DNA of 64,000 nt. Origin: Luteibacter sp. Sphag1AF. Its GTDB lineage: Bacteria; Pseudomonadota; Gammaproteobacteria; Xanthomonadales; Rhodanobacteraceae. The notes below the pieces were generated by a model. The model was given only the letters and a program-made list of their open reading frames with translations, was not told the origin of the DNA and did not search any database. The translations under genes were made by a program, and so were the position numbers. Below, piece by piece: positions 28,835 through 38,141 of this stretch. Positions within the stretch are counted from its first letter, which is position 1; every line of letters starts with the position of its first letter. The stretch lies in assembly GCF_014192715.1 (NCBI RefSeq), contig NZ_JACHYH010000004.1, positions 247,734 to 311,733 on the forward strand, read 5' to 3'.

Positions 28835-29533
28835 TCACAGCGGCGCACGCGCCAGCACCCACACGTCAACGCGCGCCACCCCGGCCTGACGCAGCACGCG
28901 CGCGCACTCGGCCAGCGTAGCGCCCGTGGTCATCACGTCGTCCACCAGCACAGCATGTGACGCAGTAACGGACTTTCGCAGCCGGAATGCCCCTCGCACG
29001 TTGCGACGGCGCGTGGATGCATCGAGTTCGGTCTGGGCGTGCGTGCTGCGATGGCGTACCAGCAGGTCATGGCGCAACGGAACGCGCAGTTCACGTGCCA
29101 GCGGGCGAGCCAGTTCCAGCGCCTGGTTGTAACCGCGCTCCCGAAGTCGGGATACATGCAGCGGCACGGGAAGCATCAGGTCCGGCAACGGTGCCGGGGC
29201 GGGCATCTCACGCCAGCGCTCGGAAAGCACACGGCCACAGGCAAGACTGCCGTGGAACTTGAAGCGTCCCTCCAGCACATTCAGCGGCCACGCATACGTG
29301 AACGGAACCCACGCGCTGTCCCACGGGGGCGGACGTTTCTGGCAGCGGCCGCAGAGCCGCGTGGCAACCGGAAGCGGCAATGCGCAGCGCGCGCAGCAGA
29401 CCTCGTTGCGGACGAGCGCGGCAGCACAGGGCTCACACAGATCGCTGATGCCCGTGCCATGCGCGCCGCAAAGCACGCAGCGCGTCGGCAACACGAGCCG
29501 CGAAAGCCATCGACCAACGGCCTGACAGGTCAT
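28835..29533 (-). CDS. comF: ComF family phosphoribosyltransferase-like protein
   Basis: 232-residue ComF/GntX-type protein linked to DNA uptake and use. ATG 29533 follows GGAGGCGTCC. The N-terminus holds zinc-finger-like cysteine pairs CVLC, CEPC, CARC and CGRC within residues 19-68. The C-terminal type I phosphoribosyltransferase domain has the PRPP motif VLVDDVMTTGATLAECARVL and RGYNQALELARPLA. It is 24 bases downstream of a small membrane-protein gene and probably co-transcribed with it. Enzymatic activity of the family is not established. Confidence 0.9.
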   Translation of the reverse strand: MTCQAVGRWLSRLVLPTRCVLCGAHGTGISDLCEPCAAALVRNEVCCARCALPLPVATRLCGRCQKRPPPWDSAWVPFTYAWPLNVLEGRFKFHGSLACGRVLSERWREMPAPAPLPDLMLPVPLHVSRLRERGYNQALELARPLARELRVPLRHDLLVRHRSTHAQTELDASTRRRNVRGAFRLRKSVTASHAVLVDDVMTTGATLAECARVLRQAGVARVDVWVLARAPL

Positions 29534-29557
29534 GGACGCCTCCGTGCGTCGGGTAAA

Positions 29558-29764
29558 TCAGCCGCGCGGCTTGAACATCGCCGCATCCAGGATCGACCAC
29601 AGATGGATGATCCACCCCATCCAGATGATCCACAGCACCGCCGCCAGCACGAACATGATCAGCGCCTTGAACGGACGGCCCTGTACCAGTTGCCCCAGCC
29701 CCGGTATGAAAAAGCTGCAGATGGCAGCGAGAACATTGCCCGAACTTCCTTGCCCAGCGGTCAT
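29558..29764 (-). CDS. small integral membrane protein
   Basis: 68 residues with two hydrophobic segments (about 12-28 and 33-58) joined by the turn GLGQLVQGRPFKA. The segment FFIPGLGQLVQGR is common in short TM2-like membrane proteins of proteobacteria. Function unknown. Located just upstream of comF on the same strand. Confidence 0.65.
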   Translation of the reverse strand: MTAGQGSSGNVLAAICSFFIPGLGQLVQGRPFKALIMFVLAAVLWIIWMGWIIHLWSILDAAMFKPRG

Positions 29765-29904
29765 ACGACACCTCTAACACGAGCGACGGTGAGGTCATGG
29801 TAAGGCATCGGCAGCTCCGTCGCCGTCAACCAGAGTACGCGCGCGTAGGTTGACATAGCCCCGGCCGCGTTCCCAAACTTCGCGCCTGAAGCCAAGGAGC
29901 CCTC

Positions 29905-30912
29905 ATGCCCACAGCCATCCGCCACGACTGGTCGCGCGCCGAAGTCGAAGCCCTGTTTTCCCTTCCGTTCAACGACTTACTGTTTCAGGCGCAGACCGTT
30001 CACCGCGCCCATCACGACCCCAATGCCGTGCAGGTGTCCACGCTGCTGTCGATCAAGACCGGCGGCTGCCCCGAGGACTGCGCTTACTGTCCGCAGGCCG
30101 CGCGCTACGCCACGGGTGTAAAAGCGGAGAAGCTGATGAGCGTGGAAGCCGTCGTGGCCCGCGCCCAGGCTGCGAAGGACGCAGGCGCCAGCCGCTTCTG
30201 CATGGGCGCCGCATGGCGTTCGCCGAAGGATCGCGACGTGGAAAAGGTGGCCGACATCGTCAGCGCGGTAAAGGCGCTTGGCCTGCAAACCTGCGCCACG
30301 CTCGGCATGCTGACCCAGCCGCAGGCCACGCGCCTGAAGTCGGCCGGCCTGGATTTCTACAACCACAACCTCGATACGGCGCCTGAGTTCTACGGCGAAG
30401 TCATCCAGACCCGCGACTTCCAGGACCGTCTGGACACGCTGGAATGCGTGCGCGAGGCGGGCCTGAAGACCTGCTGCGGCGGCATCGTTGGCATGGGCGA
30501 ATCGCGCGCCCAGCGCGCCGGCCTGCTGCAGACGCTGGCCAATCTGCCCGAGCATCCCGAATCCGTGCCCATCAATCAGCTGGTGCAGGTTCCGGGCACG
30601 CCCCTGGCAGGCACCGAGGCGCTGGACCCGTTCGAGTTCGTTCGCAGCATTGCCGTGGCCCGCATCCTGATGCCGGCCTCCGTGGTACGCCTGTCTGCCG
30701 GCCGCCAGGCCATGGACGATGCGTTGCAGGCGCTTTGCTTCGCCGCGGGCGCGAATTCGATTTTCTACGGCGAGAAACTGCTGACCACCGGCAATCCGGA
30801 CGTCGAGCACGACCGCCAGCTGTTCCAGCGCCTGGGTCTTCAACCGCTGCAGGTGGAGATTGAGCCGGGCACCGTGCACGCCGACATCGTCGAACGCGCC
30901 GACGCCGCGTGA
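29905..30912 (+). CDS. bioB: biotin synthase
   Basis: Radical-SAM enzyme inserting sulfur into dethiobiotin. 335 residues. The SAM-cluster cysteines are Cys55, Cys59 and Cys62 in [12 protein letters not shown]. The auxiliary [2Fe-2S] ligands lie in [18 protein letters not shown] and [12 protein letters not shown], and YNHNLDT is present. A possible TTGACA at 29850 marks the promoter region. The stop overlaps bioF by four bases. bioA and bioD are not in the window. Confidence 0.97.
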   Translation: MPTAIRHDWSRAEVEALFSLPFNDLLFQAQTVHRAHHDPNAVQVSTLLSIKTGGCPEDCAYCPQAARYATGVKAEKLMSVEAVVARAQAAKDAGASRFCMGAAWRSPKDRDVEKVADIVSAVKALGLQTCATLGMLTQPQATRLKSAGLDFYNHNLDTAPEFYGEVIQTRDFQDRLDTLECVREAGLKTCCGGIVGMGESRAQRAGLLQTLANLPEHPESVPINQLVQVPGTPLAGTEALDPFEFVRSIAVARILMPASVVRLSAGRQAMDDALQALCFAAGANSIFYGEKLLTTGNPDVEHDRQLFQRLGLQPLQVEIEPGTVHADIVERADAA

Positions 30913-32120
30913 CCCGTCCGGATCTGCTCGCGCGCCTGCATGCGTCGCGTCTGGCGCGCGATCAGGCCGGACTGCTGCGCCGTCTGCGGACGGTGGATGA
31001 GCGCACAGGCGCCATTCGCCGCGTGGACGGACGCCAGCTCATCGACTTTTGCAGCAACGACTATCTGGGCCTTGCCAGTCATCCTGATCTGATCGACGCC
31101 CTCGGCACCGCCGCCGCGCGTGATGGCGTGGGTAGCGGCGCGGCCCATCTGGTCTCGGGCCACCACCGGGAACATGCGGCGCTGGAAGAAGAGCTTGCCG
31201 ACTGGACCGGCCGCGAGCGGGCCCTGCTGTTTTCCACCGGCATCATGGCCAACCTCGGCGTGATGCAGGCGCTGTTCAACGCAGGCACGCCTCCCGGACG
31301 AAACACGGCGCTATGCGTGCAGGATCGCCTGAACCACGCCAGCCTTATCGACGGGGCTCAACTGTCCGGTTCGCGCTTGCTTCGCTACGCCCATGCCGAT
31401 GCCGACGCTGCTCGCCAGGCATTGCGCGCCAACGAGGGGCAGGCCGCCCTTCTCGCTACCGACGGCGTATTCAGCATGGATGGCGACGTGGCCCCTTTGA
31501 CTGCCCTGGCCAGGGTCTGCAAGGACGAAGGCGCGCTGTTGTACGTCGATGATGCCCACGGCCTGGGCGTGCTCGGGGTCGCCGGAGCGGGATCGCTGAC
31601 GGAAGCGGGCGTGTCGCCCGCAGATGCCCCCTTGATGATGGGGACGCTGGGCAAGGCGCTGGGCTGCGCCGGCGCTTTCGTGGCGGGCCCGGCCGACGTG
31701 ATCGACGGCATCCTTCAGTTCGCCCGTACCTATGTCTATACAACCGCGCTGCCACCCGCCCTGGCGGCCGCCACGCGGGCGGCCGTGCGTCTCGCGCGAC
31801 TGGATCCGGAAGGCCGGCGCGAACGGCTTTGCGCCCACGTGGCCCGGTTCCGTCAGGGTGCGAAGGCCATCGGCTTGCCGCTGATGCCGTCGCGCACCGC
31901 TATTCAGCCTCTGATGCTGGGTGATGCCGACCGGGCCATGGCGGTCGCGGCGGCGCTGGATGCGCAGGGCTATCTGGTTACCGCCATCCGGGCGCCCACC
32001 GTGCCCCCCGGGTCGGCACGGCTGCGGATCACGCTGTCTGCGGCGCATACCAACGTTCAGATCGACGGCCTGCTTGGCGCACTGGCTGCGGCCTGCCCTG
32101 CTTCCCCCGGGGGCGCCTGA
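30909..32120 (+). CDS. bioF: 8-amino-7-oxononanoate synthase
   Basis: PLP enzyme condensing pimeloyl-ACP with alanine. 403 residues; GTG 30909 overlaps the bioB stop (GTGA). Motifs: [48 protein letters not shown] and the PLP lysine Lys249 in [15 protein letters not shown]-terminal [20 protein letters not shown] is typical of BioF. Confidence 0.96.
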   Translation: MTRPDLLARLHASRLARDQAGLLRRLRTVDERTGAIRRVDGRQLIDFCSNDYLGLASHPDLIDALGTAAARDGVGSGAAHLVSGHHREHAALEEELADWTGRERALLFSTGIMANLGVMQALFNAGTPPGRNTALCVQDRLNHASLIDGAQLSGSRLLRYAHADADAARQALRANEGQAALLATDGVFSMDGDVAPLTALARVCKDEGALLYVDDAHGLGVLGVAGAGSLTEAGVSPADAPLMMGTLGKALGCAGAFVAGPADVIDGILQFARTYVYTTALPPALAAATRAAVRLARLDPEGRRERLCAHVARFRQGAKAIGLPLMPSRTAIQPLMLGDADRAMAVAAALDAQGYLVTAIRAPTVPPGSARLRITLSAAHTNVQIDGLLGALAAACPASPGGA

Positions 32121-32128
32121 GCCCCGAC

Positions 32129-32137
32129 TGTTATAAT
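32129..32137 (+). promoter_or_regulatory. extended -10 promoter before trhO-bioH-bioC
   Basis: TGTTATAAT is a perfect extended -10 (TG-N-TATAAT), nine bases after the bioF stop and 22 bases before the trhO ATG. No good -35, as usual for extended -10 promoters. It would let the distal half of the biotin cluster be transcribed independently. Confidence 0.6.
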
Positions 32138-32159
32138 CGTCGCCCGCTCGACCCCGCCC

Positions 32160-32903
32160 ATGCCCATGTCTATCCTCAATATTTCCGCCTACAAGTTCGT
32201 CAGCCTCGACGACTGCGCCGACCTGCGCGCGTCTGTCACGGAGCAGTGCGAAGCGCTGGAGCTGAAGGGCACCATCCTTCTGGCACCCGAAGGCATCAAC
32301 CTGTTCCTGGCTGCGCCGCGCGAGCGTATCGAGGCCTTCATGGCCTGGCTGCACCGCGACCCGCGCTTTGCGGATATCACGCCGAAAGAGAGCCTCTCCG
32401 ACAACGTGCCATTCGGACGCATGCGTGTGCGCCTGAAAAAGGAAATCATCACGATGCGTGCCCCGCTCATCCGGCCCGAAGAAGGACGCGCCCCGGCGGT
32501 AGCGCCGCCGGTGCTGCGCCGCTGGCTGGATCAGGGACACGACGACAACGGCCGCGAGATCGTACTTCTGGATACACGCAACGACTACGAAGTGGACGTG
32601 GGCACGTTCGAAAACGTGGTGGAGTACCGGCTGTCGAGCTTCACCGATTTTCCCGGTGCGGTGGCAGCCGACCGCGAACGCTTCGACGGCAAGACCGTCG
32701 TGTCGTTCTGCACGGGCGGCATCCGCTGCGAGAAGGCCGCTATCCACATGCGCGAAGTGGGCATCGACCACGTGTATCAGCTGGAAGGCGGCATCCTCAA
32801 ATACTTCGAGGAAGTAGGTGGCGCGCACTGGCGCGGTGACTGCTTCGTCTTTGACGGGCGCGGTGCGGTGGACCCGACCCTGGCGCCGAGCAGCGACGCA
32901 TGA
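32160..32903 (+). CDS. trhO: tRNA uridine(34) hydroxylase, rhodanese-domain (UPF0176)
   Basis: Family of oxygen-dependent enzymes that hydroxylate U34 of tRNA, an early step of 5-(carb)oxymethoxyuridine formation. 247 residues; ATG 32160 and 32166 are both possible. The N-terminal ferredoxin-like domain has [17 protein letters not shown], then [19 protein letters not shown]. The rhodanese domain has [15 protein letters not shown] and the active-site loop [13 protein letters not shown]. It sits inside the biotin cluster and overlaps bioH by four bases. Confidence 0.9.
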   Translation: MPMSILNISAYKFVSLDDCADLRASVTEQCEALELKGTILLAPEGINLFLAAPRERIEAFMAWLHRDPRFADITPKESLSDNVPFGRMRVRLKKEIITMRAPLIRPEEGRAPAVAPPVLRRWLDQGHDDNGREIVLLDTRNDYEVDVGTFENVVEYRLSSFTDFPGAVAADRERFDGKTVVSFCTGGIRCEKAAIHMREVGIDHVYQLEGGILKYFEEVGGAHWRGDCFVFDGRGAVDPTLAPSSDA

Positions 32904-33673
32904 ACAGCCTCCATATCGACGTGCGTGGCACGGGTGCCATCCCACTGGTGATGATCCATGGCTGGGCCATGCATGGCGGTGTGTTTGCACCGCTGATCGA
33001 ACGACTGGAATCCACTTGCACGATGTATGTGGTGGATCTGCCGGGGCATGGCTATTCGCGTGACAGTACCGTTCCGCTTCAGTTGCAGCCCTGCATCGAT
33101 GCCATTGCGGCGCAGACGCCTCCGGCATTCTGGCTGGGCTGGTCGCTGGGCGGCCTGATAGCGCTGGCGGCGGCATACAAGCCGCCGGCACAGGTCGAAG
33201 GCGTCATCATGCTGTGTGCCACGCCGCGTTTCCTTCGCAATGACACATGGCCATTTGGCAACGACCCCGCACTTCTGAGCCAACTGGCCACCGACCTCGA
33301 CCAGGATTTCCGCGGAACGCTTGAGCGCTTCATTGCGCTTGAAGCCATGGGTAGTGAAGACCCGCGCAGCGAAGCACGGCGCATTCGTGACGAGGTTTTC
33401 TCGCGCGGCGAACCTGATCCACGCGTGCTGCAGGAAGGCCTCGCACTTCTGGAATCGACCGACCTGCGCAACGAGTGGGCCGCCATGGGGCAATCCAGCC
33501 TCTGGATCGCAGGCAACCGCGACCGGCTGGTGCACCCGCGGGCCATGGAGAACGCCGCCCGCACGTGTCGCGGCAATTTCGTCAATATTGCCCACGCAGG
33601 GCACGCCCCCTTTATCGGGCACGTCGAGCCGGTGGCCGATGCCCTGACATCCTTTTTTGGCGAACACGCATGA
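32900..33673 (+). CDS. bioH: pimeloyl-[ACP] methyl ester carboxylesterase
   Basis: Alpha/beta hydrolase that removes the methyl group from pimeloyl-ACP methyl ester after chain elongation. 257 residues. Nucleophile Ser82 in [11 protein letters not shown]; oxyanion-hole region [12 protein letters not shown]; acidic residue near GNRDRLVHP; His in [10 protein letters not shown]. Overlaps trhO and bioC by four bases each. Confidence 0.94.
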   Translation: MNSLHIDVRGTGAIPLVMIHGWAMHGGVFAPLIERLESTCTMYVVDLPGHGYSRDSTVPLQLQPCIDAIAAQTPPAFWLGWSLGGLIALAAAYKPPAQVEGVIMLCATPRFLRNDTWPFGNDPALLSQLATDLDQDFRGTLERFIALEAMGSEDPRSEARRIRDEVFSRGEPDPRVLQEGLALLESTDLRNEWAAMGQSSLWIAGNRDRLVHPRAMENAARTCRGNFVNIAHAGHAPFIGHVEPVADALTSFFGEHA

Positions 33674-34548
33674 CCGACTTCCATTTCGACCGCCGCCAGG
33701 TGCGCCACAATTTCAGCCGCGCCGCAGGCACATACGAGAAACACGATGTACTGCAACGCGAAGTGCAGGCGTCCCTGATCGAGCGGCTGGACATCTACAA
33801 GCAGACGCCCGAGCGGGTGCTTGATGTCGGCGCGGGCACGGGACGCGGCAGCGCCGCGCTTAAGAAAAAGTATCCGAAGGCGCAGGTCATCGCCATGGAT
33901 CTTGCGTTGCCGATGCTCAAGCGCGCGAAGGAACACAGCAGCTGGCTGAAGCCGTTTTCGCGCGTGTGCGCGGATGCGTATTCACTGCCGGTGCCGGATC
34001 AGAGTGTGGACGTGCTGCATTCCAACCTGTGTTTCCAGTGGTGTGATGACCTGGCACGCCTGTTTACCGAGTGCGCGCGCGTGCTCAAGCCAGGTGGCCT
34101 GCTCACATTCTCCACGTTTGGTCCGGACACGCTGAAGGAACTTCGCGAAGCCTGGTCGCAGGCTGATCAACACGCCCACGTGGCGCGATTCCTCGACATG
34201 CACGATGTGGGCGACGCCATGCTGACGGCCGGCCTGCGCGATCCGGTGCTGTTTGCCGAACGCTACACGCTGACGTATCCCGACCCAAAGGCATTGCTGG
34301 CCGAGCTCAAGGGGCTCGGCGCCACGAATGCCGATACCTCCCGCTCGCGCGGACTGACCGGAAAGCAGCACTATCTGCAGATGCTGGCCGCTTACGAAGC
34401 CATGCGCGTGGATGGAACCATTCCATCCACGTGGGAAGTGGTGACAGCGCATGCTTTCGGCCCACCGGAAGGCCAGTCCCGTCGCATGGACGGCGGCGAA
34501 ATCGCCACGTTCCCCCTCGACAGCCTGCGCGGCTCGCGCCGAAAGTAA
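33670..34548 (+). CDS. bioC: malonyl-[ACP] O-methyltransferase
   Basis: SAM-dependent methyltransferase that starts pimelate synthesis by methylating malonyl-ACP. 292 residues from ATG 33670, overlapping the bioH stop. The N-terminus DRRQVRHNFSRAAGTYEKHDVLQ is BioC-typical; the SAM motif is VLDVGAGTGRGSAAL, followed by LHSNLCFQWCDDL and LKPGGLLTFSTFGPDTLKEL. BioC with BioH forms the E. coli-type route. A REP-like element follows. Confidence 0.95.
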   Translation: MTDFHFDRRQVRHNFSRAAGTYEKHDVLQREVQASLIERLDIYKQTPERVLDVGAGTGRGSAALKKKYPKAQVIAMDLALPMLKRAKEHSSWLKPFSRVCADAYSLPVPDQSVDVLHSNLCFQWCDDLARLFTECARVLKPGGLLTFSTFGPDTLKELREAWSQADQHAHVARFLDMHDVGDAMLTAGLRDPVLFAERYTLTYPDPKALLAELKGLGATNADTSRSRGLTGKQHYLQMLAAYEAMRVDGTIPSTWEVVTAHAFGPPEGQSRRMDGGEIATFPLDSLRGSRRK

Positions 34549-34554
34549 TCCGGT

Positions 34555-34584
34555 GGAGGTGCGAGTACGCTCGCGCTCCCACAG
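34555..34584 (-). repeat. REP-like element
   Basis: Read on the minus strand, CTGTGGGAGCGCGAGCGTAC then TCGCACC. It matches the REP core TGTGGGAGCG and can form a short hairpin. It fills the 40-base gap between the convergent bioC and tag genes. Confidence 0.5.
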
Positions 34585-34588
34585 AAGT

Positions 34589-35146
34589 TCAGGCGTAGCG
34601 GTGGCAGTCCACTACATGGTCGTTGACCATGCCGGACGCCTGCATCAGCGCGTAACAAATGGTACTGCCCGCGAAGCGAAAGCCCCGCTTGCGCAACGCA
34701 AGGCTCATGGCGTCTGACTGCGCCGACTGCCCCGGAACATGGGATGCCTGGGTCCAGGCGTTGGTGATCGTATCCCCGTCAACAAACGACCACAGGTATC
34801 CGGAGAACGAGCCGTGCTCGGCGATGATGCTCAGCGCGGCACGCGCGTTGGTGCGCGCAGAGGCAATCTTCAACCGGTTGCGGATGATGCCCGTGTCGTG
34901 CGCCAGCGCATCGAGATCATGGTCTGACATCGCTGCAATGCGCGCGATGTCGTAGCCATGATAGACCTGCCGGTAATGGTCGCGCTTGGCCAGGACCGTG
35001 CGCCACGCGAGGCCGGCCTGCGCACCTTCAAGCACGAACAGTTCAAACAGGCTCTGATCGTCGCGACAGGGAACGCCCCATTCCCTGTCGTGGTACTCGC
35101 GCTCGATGTCGCTATGGTCCGCCCATGCGCAACGTATGATGGTCAT
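34589..35146 (-). CDS. tag: DNA-3-methyladenine glycosylase I
   Basis: Base-excision repair enzyme removing 3-methyladenine. 185 residues, normal length. N-terminal RCAWADHS..EYHDREWGVP carries the first zinc ligands (Cys and His), and the C-terminal NDHVVDCHRY the remaining ones; the helix-hairpin-helix region is around FRFAGSTICYALMQASGMVNDH. GAGCATGCC precedes the ATG and a TATGCT -10 lies upstream on the same strand. Convergent with bioC. Confidence 0.95.
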   Translation of the reverse strand: MTIIRCAWADHSDIEREYHDREWGVPCRDDQSLFELFVLEGAQAGLAWRTVLAKRDHYRQVYHGYDIARIAAMSDHDLDALAHDTGIIRNRLKIASARTNARAALSIIAEHGSFSGYLWSFVDGDTITNAWTQASHVPGQSAQSDAMSLALRKRGFRFAGSTICYALMQASGMVNDHVVDCHRYA

Positions 35147-35227
35147 GGCATGCTCCTTTTGTGACGACGGAGCATAGCCAGCCGCCCGCGTTGATAATGT
35201 CCGCTTTAAGCATTGGTGTCCGTGCGC

Positions 35228-36121
35228 ATGAGAGAAGAAACATCACGTCGCAGCGCTGTCGTCGCACTGGGCATCACCGTCGTCATCTGGGCGTACAGCT
35301 GGATCGTGATGAAGCAGGTGCTCCGTTACGCAGGCCCCTTCGACTTCGCAGCCATCCGCTACACACTTGGCGCGGCTCTGCTTTTCAGCGTGCTACTGGT
35401 CACCCGCAGCAGCCTGCGCGCGCCTCCGCTGATACCGACGATCATCGTAGGCCTTAGCCAGACAGCGGCGTTCCAGGGATTGGGCCAGTTGGCGCTCGTC
35501 AGCGGCGGCGCAGGACACGTGGCCCTGCTCGCGTACGCCATGCCTTTCTGGGCAGTGCTGCTCGCCTGGGTGCTGCTCCATGAGCGGCCCACGCGCCGGC
35601 ACGTGCTGGGACTGGTGCTCGCTGCCACGGGCCTGATTTGCGTCATCGAGCCCTGGCAAGGGCTGGGCAGCGCGCAAAGCACGTTCTTCGCGCTGGCCGG
35701 AGGCGCGTGCTGGGCACTGGGTACGGTGATGAGCAAGAGGGTGTTCCAGACACACAACCCCTCGCCGCTGACGTTCACCGCATGGCAAATGCTGTTCGGC
35801 GCGATGGCGCTGATCGTCGTGGCGCTTTGCGTGCCCCAGCGCGCCATCGACTGGTCCGCCCCTTTCCTTGCCGGCCTCGCCTACAGCGTGATTCTCGCCT
35901 CCAGCGTGGCGTGGGGACTCTGGCTCGTGGTGGTCAAGCGGCTGTCGACGGCGGTGGCGTCGGTGTCGAGCCTGGCGGTGCCCGTCACCAGTGTGCTCAT
36001 GGCGTGGGCCATTCTGGGCGAACGGCCGACTCTCATGGAAGGAGTCGGCATCGCCTTTATCCTCGCGGGCCTGGTCGCTGTCACCGGCGTGCGGCTGCGG
36101 CGGGCCCGCATCGCGGGCTGA
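35228..36121 (+). CDS. EamA/DMT-family transporter
   Basis: Predicted inner-membrane exporter with ten transmembrane segments in two EamA repeats of about 140 residues. ATG 35228 (MREETSRRSAV) is preferred; TTG 35213 and GTG 35216 are in frame upstream. Conserved features are the first-helix WAYSWIVMKQ and the repeat ends HERPTRRHVLGLVLAATGLICV and GERPTLMEGVGIAFILAGLVAV. Substrates of this family are mostly metabolites or amino acids and cannot be read here. A GATAAT -10 lies near 35193. Convergent with the dehydratase-like gene. Confidence 0.88.
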   Translation: MREETSRRSAVVALGITVVIWAYSWIVMKQVLRYAGPFDFAAIRYTLGAALLFSVLLVTRSSLRAPPLIPTIIVGLSQTAAFQGLGQLALVSGGAGHVALLAYAMPFWAVLLAWVLLHERPTRRHVLGLVLAATGLICVIEPWQGLGSAQSTFFALAGGACWALGTVMSKRVFQTHNPSPLTFTAWQMLFGAMALIVVALCVPQRAIDWSAPFLAGLAYSVILASSVAWGLWLVVVKRLSTAVASVSSLAVPVTSVLMAWAILGERPTLMEGVGIAFILAGLVAVTGVRLRRARIAG

Positions 36122-36127
36122 TTGCCG

Positions 36128-37072
36128 CTACCAGGGCAGCGCATCGAGATCGACGTTGCCACCCGTCAACACCACACCCACCGTACGACCGGCAAACTGC
36201 GGGGCGTAACGAAGCAGCGCCGCGAGCACCGTGGCACTGGATGGTTCGATCACCAGCTTCAGTTCGGTCCACAAGAGCTTCATGGCTGCCACCGTTTCCT
36301 CATCGGAAACGGGGAGTGCTGTCACCGAATGCTGCTGCAACACGGCGAAGTTTGGCTCGCCGATCAGCGTGCGCAGCCCATCGCAAATCGTGTTGGCAAC
36401 AAATGGTCCCACCCGCTTGCCGTCACGCAGCGAGCGAAAGGCATCATCCGCACCTTCCGGCTCTGCGCCAAACAGACGGATGGACGGTTCCACGCCATGC
36501 GCTGCAATGGAACATCCCGAAGCCAGCCCACCGCCGCCAATCGGAAACAGGATCGTGTTGATACCCGGCGCCTGACGCAGCAACTCCGGAACCAGCGTGC
36601 CCTGCCCCGCCATGACGCGTGCATCGGCGTAGGGATGTACGAGATCCGCGCCGGTCTGCTTCTGCACTGCGGCAGCAGCCGCCTCGCGGGCGGCCTGGGT
36701 GGGCTCGCAACGATGGATATGCGCGCCAGCAGCCACGATCGCATCCACCTTGGCTTGCACCGCGCCTTCCGGAACGACGACGTGCGCCGGAATGCCGCGA
36801 GACCGCGCCGCCAGTGCCAGCGCATTGCCGTGATTGCCGGATGAGTGGGTCACCACGCCACGAGCGGCGGTTGCATCATCCAGCGACCAGACAGCATTGG
36901 TCGCACCACGAAACTTGAATGCGCCGCCGCGCTGAAGGTTCTCGCACTTGAAGTGCACGGCGGCCCCCACCAGCGCATCCAGGCGATCACTGCGCATCAC
37001 CGGCGTCACTGCTGCGTAAGGGGCAATGCGCGCTGCGGCGGCGCGCACGTCTTCAAAAGTCGGAAGGATCAC
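36128..37072 (-). CDS. threonine dehydratase / serine racemase-like PLP enzyme
   Basis: Fold-type II PLP enzyme of 314 residues. GTG 37072 overlaps the upstream epimerase stop (GTGA) and is preferred over the longer frame. The PLP lysine is in GGAFKFRGATNAV, SSGNHGNALALAA binds substrate, and the Gly-rich loop is PIGGGGLASG. There is no C-terminal ACT regulatory domain, so it is the catabolic (TdcB/serine racemase) architecture rather than feedback-regulated IlvA. It could supply 2-oxobutyrate for isoleucine because no other ilvA is in the window, but that is inference. Confidence 0.85.
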   Translation of the reverse strand: MILPTFEDVRAAAARIAPYAAVTPVMRSDRLDALVGAAVHFKCENLQRGGAFKFRGATNAVWSLDDATAARGVVTHSSGNHGNALALAARSRGIPAHVVVPEGAVQAKVDAIVAAGAHIHRCEPTQAAREAAAAAVQKQTGADLVHPYADARVMAGQGTLVPELLRQAPGINTILFPIGGGGLASGCSIAAHGVEPSIRLFGAEPEGADDAFRSLRDGKRVGPFVANTICDGLRTLIGEPNFAVLQQHSVTALPVSDEETVAAMKLLWTELKLVIEPSSATVLAALLRYAPQFAGRTVGVVLTGGNVDLDALPW

Positions 37073-38073
37073 GCGATGAATTCCACACCACAAAGGAAAC
37101 GGCGCTCTTCTCCCGGCGCCAATGTGATCAGCGGACGGCAATCATCGCGATTGAACGCATCGGCCATGCATTCCATGGGCTCCAGAGCGACAGCACGACG
37201 CGGATCGCGATTCACCGTATCGGCGGTAAAGGCCAGCATCACGCCGCTCTGCTGCCACACGGCGATTTCCGTGCCCGTTCTCGGATCGCGCAGACGCGTG
37301 CGTGCACGGCCGTCGGCGTCAAGACGCAGATCGGCATAAGTGTGATTGAGCTCCAGCGAGCCAATGGCGCGCGGGGAGCGAAAGTCGAATGCGCTGTCGG
37401 CCTTGTCCAGCGATCCCCACGCGCGCGTGCCCGGCAGCGGGATGTAGTCGGCATCGGTGGCAATCAGCGTGTCGGCCGGAATGGTCAGTTCCCATTCGTC
37501 GATGGGGCCGTCCGAAAGGCGAAAATACGGATGCCAGCCAAAGAACGTCGGTGCGGCCTGCTTGCCCACGTTTCGGGTCCGGGCCTCCAGCGTAAGGCCC
37601 GAGTCACTGAGCGTGAAGGTCACCGCGATATCCAGCGAAAACGGATAGCCCGGATGTGCATCAGGCCGGATGGACTGACTGGTGAGCGTGATGGACGCCG
37701 AATGATCGTCCGCATGCTCCCGCTGCACGTCAAAAATGGCGTTGCGCAGGAAGCCATGGCGAATCGCGCGATCAGCGCCTTGCGCACCTGGCAAAAGGTC
37801 GTGGGCGTGCCCTTCAAAGGTGTAGCGCGCATCGGCAACGCGGTTGGCGAACGGCGTCATGATGGCGAAACGCGAACCCTTCTGCGTCGAAAGTTCCTGC
37901 GTGTCGCGAAAGCCGTCGGCGATGTTGCGCAGGCCTTTGCGGGTAGGGATTTCCATACCCAGGACAGTCGCACCGCGACGTGCGATTCGCAGGCTGCGGT
38001 CGGCGTCCGCGTCAACGAGAACCAGCAGGGGCTCATCGCCGAGCGACGCGTGACCAGTGGTGAAACGGGACAT
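37069..38073 (-). CDS. aldose 1-epimerase family protein
   Basis: 334-residue galactose-mutarotase-like protein. Family features are FAIMTPFANRVADARYTF near the N-terminus, RHGFLRNAIFDV (catalytic His region) and FFGWHPYFRLSD, with a conserved acidic residue near the C-terminus (VALEPMECMADAFNR). It likely interconverts sugar anomers; the specific sugar is unknown. Translationally coupled to the downstream dehydratase-like gene by a GTGA overlap. Divergent from pepN. Confidence 0.85.
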   Translation of the reverse strand: MSRFTTGHASLGDEPLLVLVDADADRSLRIARRGATVLGMEIPTRKGLRNIADGFRDTQELSTQKGSRFAIMTPFANRVADARYTFEGHAHDLLPGAQGADRAIRHGFLRNAIFDVQREHADDHSASITLTSQSIRPDAHPGYPFSLDIAVTFTLSDSGLTLEARTRNVGKQAAPTFFGWHPYFRLSDGPIDEWELTIPADTLIATDADYIPLPGTRAWGSLDKADSAFDFRSPRAIGSLELNHTYADLRLDADGRARTRLRDPRTGTEIAVWQQSGVMLAFTADTVNRDPRRAVALEPMECMADAFNRDDCRPLITLAPGEERRFLCGVEFIA

Positions 38074-38141
38074 GGAGGCTTCCTTTTGACGAATCCGACC
38101 GCATGTTAGCCTGCCTGTTCAGCCTTCACATGCCCTTATTC

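Noticed and set aside
36128..37072. Naming this gene ilvA as part of the branched-chain pathway
   Set aside because: It lacks the ACT regulatory domain, is 9 kb from the operon and is coupled to an aldose epimerase gene, so catabolic dehydratase or racemase activity is equally possible.
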